NCBI RefSeq assembly: GCF_001591345.1
Contig: NZ_BCUS01000056.1
Coordinates: 1 to 39,326 of the forward strand
DNA: 39,326 nt
Direction: 5' to 3'
Source: Variovorax boronicumulans NBRC 103145
GTDB lineage: Bacteria > Pseudomonadota > Gammaproteobacteria > Burkholderiales > Burkholderiaceae_C
The notes below the pieces were generated by a model, which saw nothing but the letters and a program-made list of their open reading frames with translations, did no database searches and was not told the origin of the DNA. The position numbers were made by a program, and so were the translations under genes. Shown here piece by piece: positions 15,855-23,909 of this stretch (positions are counted from its first letter, which is position 1; every line of letters starts with the position of its first letter).

Positions 15855-16621
15855 AGCACGCACGCGTCATCTTCGAAGGCCGCGAGCACACCGGCACCGC
15901 GCACGAATTCAACGGCCAGGCCGACGCCGCCGTGAGGCTCCAAGATGGCCGCGTCGTGCCGCAGGAGCAGCTCGTGTGGCTGCCACCGCTCGCACCCACG
16001 GCGTGCCCGCGCACCATCCTTGCGCTCGGCCTGAACTACGCCGACCACGCGAAAGAGCTGGAGTTCAAGGCGCCCGAGGAACCGCTGGTGTTCGTCAAGG
16101 GCCAGAGCACGCTCATTGGCCACCGCCAGCTCACGCACCGCCCGGCCGATGTGAAGTTCATGCACTACGAGTGCGAGCTCGCCATCGTGGTTGGCAAGAC
16201 CGCGAAGCACGTGAAGCGCGACGACGCCTACGACTTCATCGGCGGCTACACGGTGGCCAACGACTACGCGATTCGCGACTACCTCGAGAACTGGTACCGC
16301 CCCAACCTGCGCGTGAAGAACCGCGACACCTGCACGCCGCTGGGCCCGTGGTTCGTCGATGCGGCCGACGTGGCCGACCCGATGGCGCTCGCGTTGCGCA
16401 CCACGGTGAACGGCACCGTCACGCAGCAAGGCAACACGCGCGACATGATCTTCGACGCGCCCTTCCTCATCGAGTACTTCAGCCGCTTCATGACGCTGTC
16501 GCCGGGCGACCTGATCCTCACCGGCACGCCCGACGGCGTGGTCGATTGCCAGCCGGGCGACGTGGTCGTGACCGAGATCGACGGCATCGGCGCGCTGGTC
16601 AACACCATCGCCGCACGCTGA
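15851..16621 (+). CDS. hpaG2: HpaG C-terminal-half protein (FAH family decarboxylase/isomerase)
   Basis: A 256-residue FAH-fold enzyme equivalent to the catalytic C-terminal half of HpaG. Metal ligands are visible as E107 and E109 in HYECELAIVVGK and D138 in TVANDYAIRDY. Other landmarks are LALGLNYADHAKELEFK, YRPNLRVKNRD and GDLILTGTPDGV. It carries out decarboxylation and isomerisation of the ring-cleavage product after HpaE and HpaF. In E. coli both halves are one polypeptide; here they are separate genes coupled by an ATGA overlap. It is followed after 46 bases by a Bug-protein gene. Confidence 0.94.
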   Translation: MKHARVIFEGREHTGTAHEFNGQADAAVRLQDGRVVPQEQLVWLPPLAPTACPRTILALGLNYADHAKELEFKAPEEPLVFVKGQSTLIGHRQLTHRPADVKFMHYECELAIVVGKTAKHVKRDDAYDFIGGYTVANDYAIRDYLENWYRPNLRVKNRDTCTPLGPWFVDAADVADPMALALRTTVNGTVTQQGNTRDMIFDAPFLIEYFSRFMTLSPGDLILTGTPDGVVDCQPGDVVVTEIDGIGALVNTIAAR

Positions 16622-16667
16622 TCGGCTGACTGCGCCACCCCTTTCAAAAAAACGGAGACACACCGCC

Positions 16668-17669
16668 ATGACGACTGCCAGAACCCGGACCTTCCGCCTT
16701 GCTGCCGCCTTCGTGGCGGCCAGCGCCGCCACGCTGCTGCTCGCACCGGCCGCCACCGCACAGACCGCCTCGGCCTACCCGACCAAGCCCGTGCGCTGGG
16801 TCGTGGGCTACCCGGCCGGCGGCGGCACCGACTACCTCGCGCGCACGGCCGGCGCGCAGCTCTCGCAGCAGCTCGCACAGCCCGTCACGGTCGACAACCG
16901 TCCCGGCGCGGGCGCGATCATCGCGTCGGAAAACGTGGCGCGTTCGCCGGGCGACGGCTACACCGTGTTCTCGGCCGACAACGGCGTGCTGGTCTACAAC
17001 CCCGCGCTCTACAAGAAGCTGCCCTACGACGCCGAGAAAGACTTCGCGCTGCTCGGCATGATGGGCCGCTCGCCACTCATCATCACGGCCGCGCCGGGCG
17101 CGGGCTTCAGCGACGCCAAGGCGCTCATCGCGGCGCTCAAGGCCTCGCCGGGCAAGTACAGCATCGCCACGCCGGGCACCGGCAGCCCGCACCACCTGGC
17201 CTACGAGCTGTTCCAGCGCGAAGCCGGCGTGTCGCTGTTGCACATTCCCTACAAGGGCGGCGCGCCCGCGCTGCAGGACCTCATGGGCAACCAGGTGCCG
17301 CTGATGATGCTCGACCTGCCCAGCGGCATCAGCGCCGTGAAGGCCGGCAAGGTCATTCCGCTGCTGGCCATGTCGGCCGAGCGCGTGCCGCAGCTGCCCC
17401 AGCTGCCCACGGCCAAGGAGCTCGGCTACGCCGTCGAGGCCTACACCTGGCAGGGGCTGGTGGCACCGGCCGCCACGCCGAAGGACATCCAGGCGCGCCT
17501 GGGCGCCGACCTGCTGAAAAGCATGAACGACACCGGCGTGAAGCAGAAGCTCTACGACGCCGGCTGGGAGGCCCGCCCCACGGACGCCGCCGAGATGGCC
17601 CGCTTCGTGGACACCGAACGCAAGAAGTGGCATGCGCTCATCAAGGCGCGCGACATCAAGCTCGACTGA
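16668..17669 (+). CDS. Bug-family substrate-binding protein (copy 2)
   Basis: A 333-residue periplasmic binding protein with a classical Sec signal peptide (hydrophobic core AAAFVAASAATLLLAPAA, cleavage near TAQ). Landmarks include VRWVVGYPAGGGTDYLAR, VTVDNRPGAGAIIASEN, YSIATPGTGSPHHLAYE and IPYKGGAPALQDLMGN. The GGAG twelve bases before ATG 16668 supports the start. Unlike the other three copies its signal lacks a twin-arginine motif. It lies between hpaG2 and hpaE, spaced 46 and 37 bases, so it is part of the catabolic operon and probably binds a related aromatic or dicarboxylic acid. No cognate membrane proteins are nearby. Confidence 0.92.
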   Translation: MTTARTRTFRLAAAFVAASAATLLLAPAATAQTASAYPTKPVRWVVGYPAGGGTDYLARTAGAQLSQQLAQPVTVDNRPGAGAIIASENVARSPGDGYTVFSADNGVLVYNPALYKKLPYDAEKDFALLGMMGRSPLIITAAPGAGFSDAKALIAALKASPGKYSIATPGTGSPHHLAYELFQREAGVSLLHIPYKGGAPALQDLMGNQVPLMMLDLPSGISAVKAGKVIPLLAMSAERVPQLPQLPTAKELGYAVEAYTWQGLVAPAATPKDIQARLGADLLKSMNDTGVKQKLYDAGWEARPTDAAEMARFVDTERKKWHALIKARDIKLD

Positions 17670-17706
17670 CGACACACCGCCGCAAGGCCGCAACACCTTC
17701 ACGCCC

Positions 17707-19173
17707 ATGCAACAGATCCATCACCTCATCGACGGCAAGCCAGTCCAAGGCACCGACTACTTCGAAACCGTCAACCCCGCCACGCAGGAAGTGCTGGCCG
17801 AAGTCGCCTCAGGCGGCGAGGTCGAAGTGAACGCCGCCGTGGCCGCCGCCAAGGCCGCCTTCCCCAAGTGGGCCGGCCTGCCCGCGCCCGAGCGCGCCAA
17901 GCTCATCCGCAAGCTCGGCGACCTGATCGCCAAGCACGTGCCCGAGATCGCGCAGACCGAGACCAACGACTGCGGCCAGGTGATCGCGCAGACCGGCAAG
18001 CAGCTCATTCCGCGCGCGGCCGACAACTTCTACTACTTCGCCGAGATGTGCACGCGCGTGGACGGCCACACCTACCCCACGCCCACGCACCTGAACTACA
18101 CGCTGTTCCATCCGGTGGGCGTGTGCGCGCTCATCAGCCCGTGGAACGTGCCCTTCATGACCGCCACCTGGAAGGTCGCGCCCTGCCTGGCCTTCGGCAA
18201 CACGGCCGTGCTGAAGATGAGCGAGCTGTCGCCGCTCACGGCCGCGCGCCTGGGCGAGCTGGCGCTCGAGGCCGGCATTCCGGCCGGCGTGCTGAACCTG
18301 GTGCACGGCTACGGCAAGGAAGCCGGCGAGCCGCTGGTGGCGCACCCCGACGTGCGCGCGATTTCGTTCACCGGCTCCACCGCCACCGGCAACCGCATCG
18401 TGAAGAGCGCGGGCCTGAAGAAGTTCAGCATGGAGCTGGGCGGCAAGAGCCCCTTCGTGATCTTCGAGGACGCCGACCTCGACCGCGCGCTCGACGCGGC
18501 CGTGTTCATGATCTTCAGCAACAACGGCGAGCGCTGCACGGCCGGCTCGCGCATCCTGGTGCAGCAGTCGATCTACGCCGACTTCGCCGCCAAGTTCGCC
18601 GAGCGTGCGAAGCGCATCACCGTGGGCGACCCGCTCGACGAGAAGACCATCGTCGGCCCGATGATTTCGCAGGCCCACCTGGCCAAGGTGCGCAGCTACA
18701 TCGAGCTGGGCCCGAAGGAAGGCGCGACGCTGCTGTGCGGCGGCCTCGAGGCGCCGTCGAACCTGCCCGACCGCGTGAAGAAGGGCAACTACGTGATGCC
18801 CACCGTGTTCGCCGACGTCGACAACCGCATGAAGATCGCGCAGGACGAAATCTTCGGCCCGGTCGCCTGCCTGATCCCGTTCAAGGACGAGGCGCACGCC
18901 ATCGAGCTGGCCAACGACATCGCCTACGGCCTGAGCAGCTACGTGTGGACCGAGAACATCGGCAAGGCGCACCGCGTGGCCGCCGCCGTGGAAGCCGGCA
19001 TGTGCTTCGTCAACAGCCAGAACGTGCGTGACCTGCGCCAGCCCTTCGGCGGCACCAAGGCCTCGGGCACGGGCCGCGAAGGCGGCACCTGGAGCTACGA
19101 AGTGTTCTGCGAGCCGAAGAACATCGCGGTGTCGATGGGCTCGCACCACATTCCGCACTGGGGCGTGGCGTGA
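17707..19173 (+). CDS. hpaE: 5-carboxymethyl-2-hydroxymuconate semialdehyde dehydrogenase
   Basis: A 488-residue NAD-dependent aldehyde dehydrogenase that oxidises the ring-cleavage semialdehyde to 5-carboxymethyl-2-hydroxymuconate. Cofactor and catalytic residues are all present: N147 in SPWNVPF, K170, the FTGSTATG turn, E243 in MELGGKSPF and the nucleophile C277 in NNGERCTAG. The C-terminal RDLRQPFGGTKASGTGREGG and the ending SHHIPHWG are characteristic of HpaE, which is why this name is preferred over a generic ALDH. ATG 17707 is the start that gives the family N-terminus; the frame opens at 17632 but that part overlaps the upstream gene. Its stop overlaps the next start (GTGA). Confidence 0.95.
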   Translation: MQQIHHLIDGKPVQGTDYFETVNPATQEVLAEVASGGEVEVNAAVAAAKAAFPKWAGLPAPERAKLIRKLGDLIAKHVPEIAQTETNDCGQVIAQTGKQLIPRAADNFYYFAEMCTRVDGHTYPTPTHLNYTLFHPVGVCALISPWNVPFMTATWKVAPCLAFGNTAVLKMSELSPLTAARLGELALEAGIPAGVLNLVHGYGKEAGEPLVAHPDVRAISFTGSTATGNRIVKSAGLKKFSMELGGKSPFVIFEDADLDRALDAAVFMIFSNNGERCTAGSRILVQQSIYADFAAKFAERAKRITVGDPLDEKTIVGPMISQAHLAKVRSYIELGPKEGATLLCGGLEAPSNLPDRVKKGNYVMPTVFADVDNRMKIAQDEIFGPVACLIPFKDEAHAIELANDIAYGLSSYVWTENIGKAHRVAAAVEAGMCFVNSQNVRDLRQPFGGTKASGTGREGGTWSYEVFCEPKNIAVSMGSHHIPHWGVA

Positions 19174-20144
19174 ACACGCAACGCCGCACGCTGCTGCAGG
19201 GCGCCGCCGCATTCGCGGCCCTGCCCTCGCTGGCGCGCGCGCAAGCTGCATGGCCGAACAAACCCGTGCGCATCGTCGTGCCCTTCACGCCCGGCGGCAC
19301 CACCGACTTCGTCGCGCGGCTCGTCGGCCTCGAACTCGGCAAGGCGCTGGGCCAGCCGGTGATCGTCGAGAACAAGCCCGGCGCCGGCACGGTGATCGGC
19401 GTCGATGCGGTCGCCAAGTCGGCGCCCGACGGCCACAGCTTCGTGTGCGTGGCCAACAGCTTCACGGCCAACCCCACCCTGGTGCGCAAGCTGCCCTACG
19501 ACACGCTGAAAGACCTGCGCCCCGTGGCGCTCATGGGCATGTCGGAGCACGTGCTCGCCACGCACCCGGGCAGCGGCCTGAAGACGCTGGCCGACCTGCG
19601 CAACCAGGCCAGGGCCAAACCCGGCACCCTGAGCTTCGCCTCCTTCGGCAACGGCACCTCGGCGCATCTGTCGGGCGAAATGCTCAAGCTGCAGATGGGC
19701 CTGGACATCGTGCACGTGCCCTACAAGGGCCAGGGCCCGGCGCTGGCCGACCTGCTCGGCGGCCAAGTGACCGTCATGTTCGGCAACTGGCCCGAGTTCC
19801 GCGGCCACGTGCAGGCCGGCAAGCTGGTGGCGCTGGGCATGGCGACCGCGCAGCGCTCGCAGTACGCGCCCGCGATACCCACACTGGCCGAACAGGGCGT
19901 GGCCATCGAGTCCAATTCGTGGAACGGCCTGCTGGCTCCGGCCGGCACGCCCGACGCCATCGTGCAACGCGTGAACGCCGAAGTGAACCGCGCGCTGGCA
20001 TCGCCGGCCGTGACCGAGGCCTTCCACAAGGGCGGCATCGCGTCGCTGTCGGGCACGCCCGAGCGCTTTGCCGAGTTCATCCGCAGCGAGATCGCGAAGT
20101 ACGGCGACGTGATCCGCAAGGCCAACATCCAGATCGAGGGCTGA
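19170..20144 (+). CDS. Bug-family substrate-binding protein (copy 3)
   Basis: A 324-residue periplasmic binding protein. The signal peptide contains a strong twin-arginine element (QRRTLLQGAAAF) ending near ARAQ, suggesting Tat export, common in this family. Landmarks are VRIVVPFTPGGTTDFVAR, VIVENKPGAGTVIGVD, LSFASFGNGTSAHLSGE and VPYKGQGPALADLLGGQ. The start is a GTG (19170) that overlaps the hpaE stop (GTGA), so translation is coupled to the dehydrogenase. Only three bases separate it from the LigA-like gene. Ligand unknown; a pathway substrate is the natural guess. Confidence 0.92.
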   Translation: MNTQRRTLLQGAAAFAALPSLARAQAAWPNKPVRIVVPFTPGGTTDFVARLVGLELGKALGQPVIVENKPGAGTVIGVDAVAKSAPDGHSFVCVANSFTANPTLVRKLPYDTLKDLRPVALMGMSEHVLATHPGSGLKTLADLRNQARAKPGTLSFASFGNGTSAHLSGEMLKLQMGLDIVHVPYKGQGPALADLLGGQVTVMFGNWPEFRGHVQAGKLVALGMATAQRSQYAPAIPTLAEQGVAIESNSWNGLLAPAGTPDAIVQRVNAEVNRALASPAVTEAFHKGGIASLSGTPERFAEFIRSEIAKYGDVIRKANIQIEG

Positions 20145-20147
20145 CCC

Positions 20148-20483
20148 ATGAGCCTCTATGCGATGCAGAAATTTTTGTTCGCGCTGAACCGCGACGCCGA
20201 CGTGCAGCGCCGCTTCGCCGAAGGCGGCGACACGCGCGCCACGCTGCTGGCCGGCTACGACCTGAACGACGAAGAGCGCGAAGCGATCGGCACCGGCGAC
20301 ATCGGCAAGCTCTACGTGCTCGGGTGCAACGGCCAGCTGCTGATGCACTTCGCACCGCTGCTCGGCGTCGCGTGGGCGGACTACTTGGAAGCCATGCGCG
20401 AAGGCGTACGCAAGTACGGTCCGGTGCGCGCCGGCATCTACGCAATGACAACCGGAACCGACGAGAAAGTGGCAGGCGTATGA
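20148..20483 (+). CDS. LigA-like small (alpha) subunit of a class III extradiol dioxygenase
   Basis: A 111-residue protein of the LigA family, the helical small subunit that caps the active site in protocatechuate 4,5-dioxygenase-type enzymes. Landmarks are LYAMQKFLFALNRDADVQRR, the motif LAGYDLNDEEREAIGTGDIG and HFAPLLGVAWADYL, typical for this family. It has no metal ligands of its own. Its stop overlaps the LigB-like start (ATGA), giving coupled synthesis of the two subunits. Canonical homoprotocatechuate 2,3-dioxygenases (HpaD) have no alpha subunit, so its presence inside an hpa operon marks a different ring-cleavage enzyme. Confidence 0.9.
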   Translation: MSLYAMQKFLFALNRDADVQRRFAEGGDTRATLLAGYDLNDEEREAIGTGDIGKLYVLGCNGQLLMHFAPLLGVAWADYLEAMREGVRKYGPVRAGIYAMTTGTDEKVAGV

Positions 20484-21307
20484 GTCTCGTATTCGCAGGC
20501 GTGTGCAGCCACGCCCCCGGCATCACCGGCCGCGCGCACCTGGCCGACCCGGCGGTCAAGGACGAGTTCCACGCACAGTTCCATCGCTTCGGCGAGGCGA
20601 TGCGCGCCACGAAGCCCGACGCGGTGATCGTGATCGCGGCCGAGCACTTCGCGAACTTCTTCATGAACAACATGCCGGCGTATGCGATCGGCATGGCCGA
20701 CAGCTACGAGGGCCCGATCGAAGACCCGAAGTGGCTGGGCATCGAGAAGCACACCATCCCCGGCGACGCCGCGCTGTCGCAGCGCCTGATCCGCGAGGTG
20801 ATGCAGACGGTGGACGTGGCCTACGCGGAAGAATGGAAGTTCGACCACGGCATCATGGTGCCGCTGAACTTCCTCACGCCGAACTTCGACACCAAGGTCA
20901 TTCCCGTGAACATCAACTGCCAGGGCCCGCCGCTCACGCCGCTGCACCGCGCGTGGGCCTTCGGCGAAGCCTTGCGCCGCGCCTGCGACAAGGTGCCCGA
21001 GCGCATCGCGCTGGTGGGCACGGGCGGCATCTCGCACTGGCCGGCCACGCCCGACTCGGGCAAGGTCAATGCCGAGTGGGACGCCGAGTTCATGCGCCGC
21101 TGGTGCGCCAACGACCGCGAGGCGCTGCTCTCGCAGGCCGACTACGGCGATGAGGCCACCTACCGCGAAGCGGGCCAGGGCGGCTTCGAGATCCGCACCT
21201 TCCTGAGCGTGGCCGCGGCCGCGCGCGGCAAGGGCGAGATCTTCCACATGAAGGCCATTCCGATCTTCGCGGTGACCTGCACGGCCGCGACGATGTCGGT
21301 GGTTTGA
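20480..21307 (+). CDS. LigB-type catalytic (beta) subunit of an extradiol ring-cleavage dioxygenase
   Basis: A 275-residue class III extradiol dioxygenase that cleaves a catechol ring next to its hydroxyls using Fe(II). Probable metal ligands by analogy with LigB are H11 (CSHAPG), H56 (AEHFANFF) and E237; H123 (FDHGIMVPL) and H186 (GTGGISHWP) match the second-shell catalytic histidines. The order of motifs fits the LigB fold and lies between MhpB-like and LigB-like members. It sits where hpaD would be, ahead of hpaF/hpaH/hpaI, so 3,4-dihydroxyphenylacetate or a close relative is the expected substrate. Protocatechuate or gallate cleavage is an alternative, but the downstream enzymes argue against it. 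Confidence 0.9.
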   Translation: MSLVFAGVCSHAPGITGRAHLADPAVKDEFHAQFHRFGEAMRATKPDAVIVIAAEHFANFFMNNMPAYAIGMADSYEGPIEDPKWLGIEKHTIPGDAALSQRLIREVMQTVDVAYAEEWKFDHGIMVPLNFLTPNFDTKVIPVNINCQGPPLTPLHRAWAFGEALRRACDKVPERIALVGTGGISHWPATPDSGKVNAEWDAEFMRRWCANDREALLSQADYGDEATYREAGQGGFEIRTFLSVAAAARGKGEIFHMKAIPIFAVTCTAATMSVV

Positions 21308-21320
21308 ACGGAGCACGACC

Positions 21321-21728
21321 ATGCCGCACCTGGTGATCCTCTACACGCCCAACATCGAGGCCGAGACCGACGTGTCGGCGTTGTGCCGCACGCTGGCCGA
21401 CACCATGCTCGAACAGCGCGACGAGGCCGGCAAGCCGGTGTTCCCCACGGGCGGCACGCGCGTGCTGGCCTACCCGGCCGCGCACTACGCGGTGGCCGAC
21501 GGCAAGGCCGACTACGCCTTCGTGTACCTCAACCTGCGCATGGCCTCGGGCCGCTCCGAGGCGGTGAAGAAGAAGGCCGGCGACGAGCTGCTGGCCGCCG
21601 TGCGCGCGCATTTCGAGCCCGTCTTCACGCAGCGCCACATCGGCATCACCCTGCAGATCGACGAAGCGCCGGGGCAGGTGTACGACGGCAAGCACAGCAA
21701 CCTGCATCCCCTGTTCAACACCCCATAA
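21321..21728 (+). CDS. hpaF: 5-carboxymethyl-2-hydroxymuconate delta-isomerase
   Basis: A 135-residue CHMI-family member of the tautomerase superfamily, isomerising 5-carboxymethyl-2-hydroxymuconate to the 2-oxo-hexene form. The second codon is proline (MPHLVILYTPN), which becomes the catalytic N-terminal Pro-1 after Met removal. Other family features are VLAYPAAHYAVADG, FVYLNLRMASGRS and QRHIGITLQIDE. It is slightly longer than the E. coli protein (about 126 residues). The gene lies 13 bases after the dioxygenase and 17 before hpaH, in the order of the pathway. The protein works as a trimer in characterised relatives. Confidence 0.95.
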   Translation: MPHLVILYTPNIEAETDVSALCRTLADTMLEQRDEAGKPVFPTGGTRVLAYPAAHYAVADGKADYAFVYLNLRMASGRSEAVKKKAGDELLAAVRAHFEPVFTQRHIGITLQIDEAPGQVYDGKHSNLHPLFNTP

Positions 21729-21745
21729 AGAAGAAGCGAGCCCCC

Positions 21746-22549
21746 ATGCTCTCCACCGCCACCATCGCCCAACTGGCCGCCGAACTGCACGAGAGCGAGA
21801 AGTCGCGCGTGCAGGTCGAGCATTTCTCCAAGCGCTTCCCCGAGATGACGATCGAGGACGGCTACGCCATCTCGCGCGAATGGGTGAAGCACAAGATCGC
21901 CGAAGGCCGCATCGTGAAGGGCCACAAGATCGGCCTCACCTCGCGCGCCATGCAGCAGGCGAGCCAGATCACCGAGCCCGACTACGGCACGCTGCTGGAC
22001 GACATGTTCTTCGAGCAGGGCGGCGACATCCCGTTCACGCGCTTCATCGCGCCGCGCATCGAGGTCGAGCTGGCCTTCGTGCTCGGCAAGAAGCTGCAGG
22101 GGCCGAACGTGACCATCTTCGACGTGCTGGCCGCCACCGACTACGTGGTGCCCGCCATCGAGATCATCGACGCGCGCATCGAGCAGTTCGACCGCCACAC
22201 CAAGGCCATGCGCAAGGTGTTCGACACCATCGCCGACAACGCGGCCAATGCCGGCATCGTGCTCGGCGGCCGGCCGGTGAAGCCCGACGCGGTCGACCTG
22301 CGCTGGGTGAGCGCGCTGCTCTACAAGAACGGCGTGATCGAGGAGTCGGGCGTGGCCGCGGCCGTGCTCAACCACCCCGCCACCGGCGTGGCCTGGCTCG
22401 CGAACAAGCTCGCGCCGTGGGACGAATGCCTCGAAGCTGGCGAGATCGTGCTGGGCGGCTCGTTCACGCGCCCGACCAACGCCGTGCCGGGCGACACCTT
22501 CCATGCGGATTACGGCCCCCTGGGCTCCATCGCCTTCCGTTTCGTCTGA
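21746..22549 (+). CDS. hpaH: 2-oxo-hept-4-ene-1,7-dioate hydratase
   Basis: A 267-residue hydratase of the MhpD/HpaH family that adds water to 2-oxo-hept-4-ene-1,7-dioate, giving 4-hydroxy-2-oxo-heptane-1,7-dioate. The length equals that of E. coli HpaH. Landmarks are EDGYAISREWVKHKIAEGR, VKGHKIGLTSRAMQ, PRIEVELAFVLGKKL with the conserved acidic metal-binding pair, and VPAIEIIDARIEQF. The metal-dependent active site looks intact. ATG 21746 was chosen by length and by an AAGAAG upstream. The next gene encodes the aldolase that acts on its product. Confidence 0.96.
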   Translation: MLSTATIAQLAAELHESEKSRVQVEHFSKRFPEMTIEDGYAISREWVKHKIAEGRIVKGHKIGLTSRAMQQASQITEPDYGTLLDDMFFEQGGDIPFTRFIAPRIEVELAFVLGKKLQGPNVTIFDVLAATDYVVPAIEIIDARIEQFDRHTKAMRKVFDTIADNAANAGIVLGGRPVKPDAVDLRWVSALLYKNGVIEESGVAAAVLNHPATGVAWLANKLAPWDECLEAGEIVLGGSFTRPTNAVPGDTFHADYGPLGSIAFRFV

Positions 22550-22561
22550 CGAGTTTTTTTC

Positions 22562-23383
22562 ATGCACACCCCACTCAACACCTTCAAGCAGGCCCTGCAG
22601 GCCGGCCAACCCCAGATCGGCCTGTGGGTCGGCCTGGGCGACGGCTACGTGGCAGAGCTGCTGGCCGGCACCGGCTACGACTGGCTGCTGGTCGACGGCG
22701 AGCACGCGCCCAACGACGTGCGCTCGGTGCTCGCGCAGCTGCAGGGCATTTCCAGCGCATGGTCGGCGCAGCCCGACGCGCAGCGCTCGCATCCCGTCGT
22801 GCGCATTCCGGTCGGCGACACCACGCTGATCAAGCAGTACCTGGACATCGGCGCGCAGACGCTGCTGGTGCCGATGGTCGACACCGCCGAGCAGGCCGCG
22901 CAGCTGGTTCAGGGCATGCGCTACCCGCCCGAAGGCATCCGCGGCATGGGCAGTGCGCTGGCGCGCGCCTCGCGCTGGCAGGCCTACCCCAACTACCTGC
23001 ACGAAGCCAACGCGCAGACCTGCCTGCTGGTGCAGGCCGAGACGGTCGAGGCGATGAAGAACATCGACGCCATCGCGGCCACGCCGGGCGTGGACGGCGT
23101 GTTCATCGGCCCGGCCGACCTGTCGGCTTCGATGGGCTTCGTGGGCCAGCCCAACCATCCCGAGGTGCAGGCCGCGATCGCCGACGCCATCGCGCGCATC
23201 CGCAAGGCCGGCAAGGCGGCCGGCATCCTGTCGACCACCGAGGAGCAGGCGCGCAAGTGGCTCGCGGCCGGCGCGCTGTTCGTGGCGGTGGGTGTCGACA
23301 CCATCCTGCTCGCGGCCGCCGCGAAGCAGCTGCTTGCGAAGTACAAGGCCGCGCCGGGCGCCACCGCGCCCAACGGCTACTGA
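22562..23383 (+). CDS. hpaI: 4-hydroxy-2-oxo-heptane-1,7-dioate aldolase
   Basis: A 273-residue class II (metal-dependent) pyruvate aldolase of the HpcH/HpaI family, splitting 4-hydroxy-2-oxo-heptane-1,7-dioate into pyruvate and succinate semialdehyde. Features are the catalytic H48 in LVDGEHAPND, VVRIPVGDTTLIKQYLD with the conserved Arg, LLVQAETVEAMKN with the metal-binding Glu, and FIGPADLSASMG with the metal-binding Asp. Full length with ATG 22562, 12 bases behind hpaH. It completes the lower pathway; no succinate semialdehyde dehydrogenase gene follows, so that step must be encoded elsewhere or use HpaE-like activity. Confidence 0.96.
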   Translation: MHTPLNTFKQALQAGQPQIGLWVGLGDGYVAELLAGTGYDWLLVDGEHAPNDVRSVLAQLQGISSAWSAQPDAQRSHPVVRIPVGDTTLIKQYLDIGAQTLLVPMVDTAEQAAQLVQGMRYPPEGIRGMGSALARASRWQAYPNYLHEANAQTCLLVQAETVEAMKNIDAIAATPGVDGVFIGPADLSASMGFVGQPNHPEVQAAIADAIARIRKAGKAAGILSTTEEQARKWLAAGALFVAVGVDTILLAAAAKQLLAKYKAAPGATAPNGY

Positions 23384-23404
23384 TCCACCGTCAAGGACAT
23401 TTCG

Positions 23405-23872
23405 ATGCGACGCACCACCCTCGCGGCTTTCGCCGCTGCCGCCGCCCTGTTCCTCGGCGCCTGCGCCCAGACGGGCCCGGCCTCGACCGCGCAGGCGCGG
23501 CAGGAAGCCAACCGCCAGACCGTGCTCGCCTTCTACGAGAAAGGCCTGAACCAGAAGGACGCCGACGCGGCGCTGCAGTACGTGGGCAACCGCTACGTGC
23601 AGCACAACCCGACGGCGGCCGACGGGCCCGAGGGCTTTCGCAAGTTCATCGCCTTCCTGCGCGAGAAGTTTCCGAAGTCGCACAGCGAGATCAAGCGCAG
23701 CTTCGTCGACGGCGACTACGTGATCCTGCACGTGAACGCGGTGCGCGAGCCGGGCACGCGCGGCAGCGCCATCGTCGACATCTTCAAGCTCGAGAACGGC
23801 AAGATCGTCGAGCACTGGGACGTGGTGCAACCCGTGCCCGAGACCGCCGCGAACACGAACGGCATGTTCTGA
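23405..23872 (+). CDS. SnoaL/NTF2-like lipoprotein
   Basis: A 155-residue protein with a lipoprotein signal peptide (lipobox LGAC, lipidated C20) and an NTF2-like (SnoaL) domain at about residues 35-150. Landmarks are TVLAFYEKGLNQKDADAA, YVQHNPTAADGPEGFRKF and DIFKLENGKIVEHWDVVQPV. The cone-shaped fold is used by isomerases, cyclases and lyases, but also by non-enzymatic binding proteins. It lies in the operon 21 bases after hpaI. A membrane-anchored, periplasm-facing SnoaL protein is unusual in a cytoplasmic ring-cleavage pathway; it may bind or modify a substrate before uptake. No specific function can be named. Confidence 0.85.
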   Translation: MRRTTLAAFAAAAALFLGACAQTGPASTAQARQEANRQTVLAFYEKGLNQKDADAALQYVGNRYVQHNPTAADGPEGFRKFIAFLREKFPKSHSEIKRSFVDGDYVILHVNAVREPGTRGSAIVDIFKLENGKIVEHWDVVQPVPETAANTNGMF

Positions 23873-23909
23873 CGCCCCGCCCTTCCACGAGCCAGCCTTC
23901 GCCAGCCGC

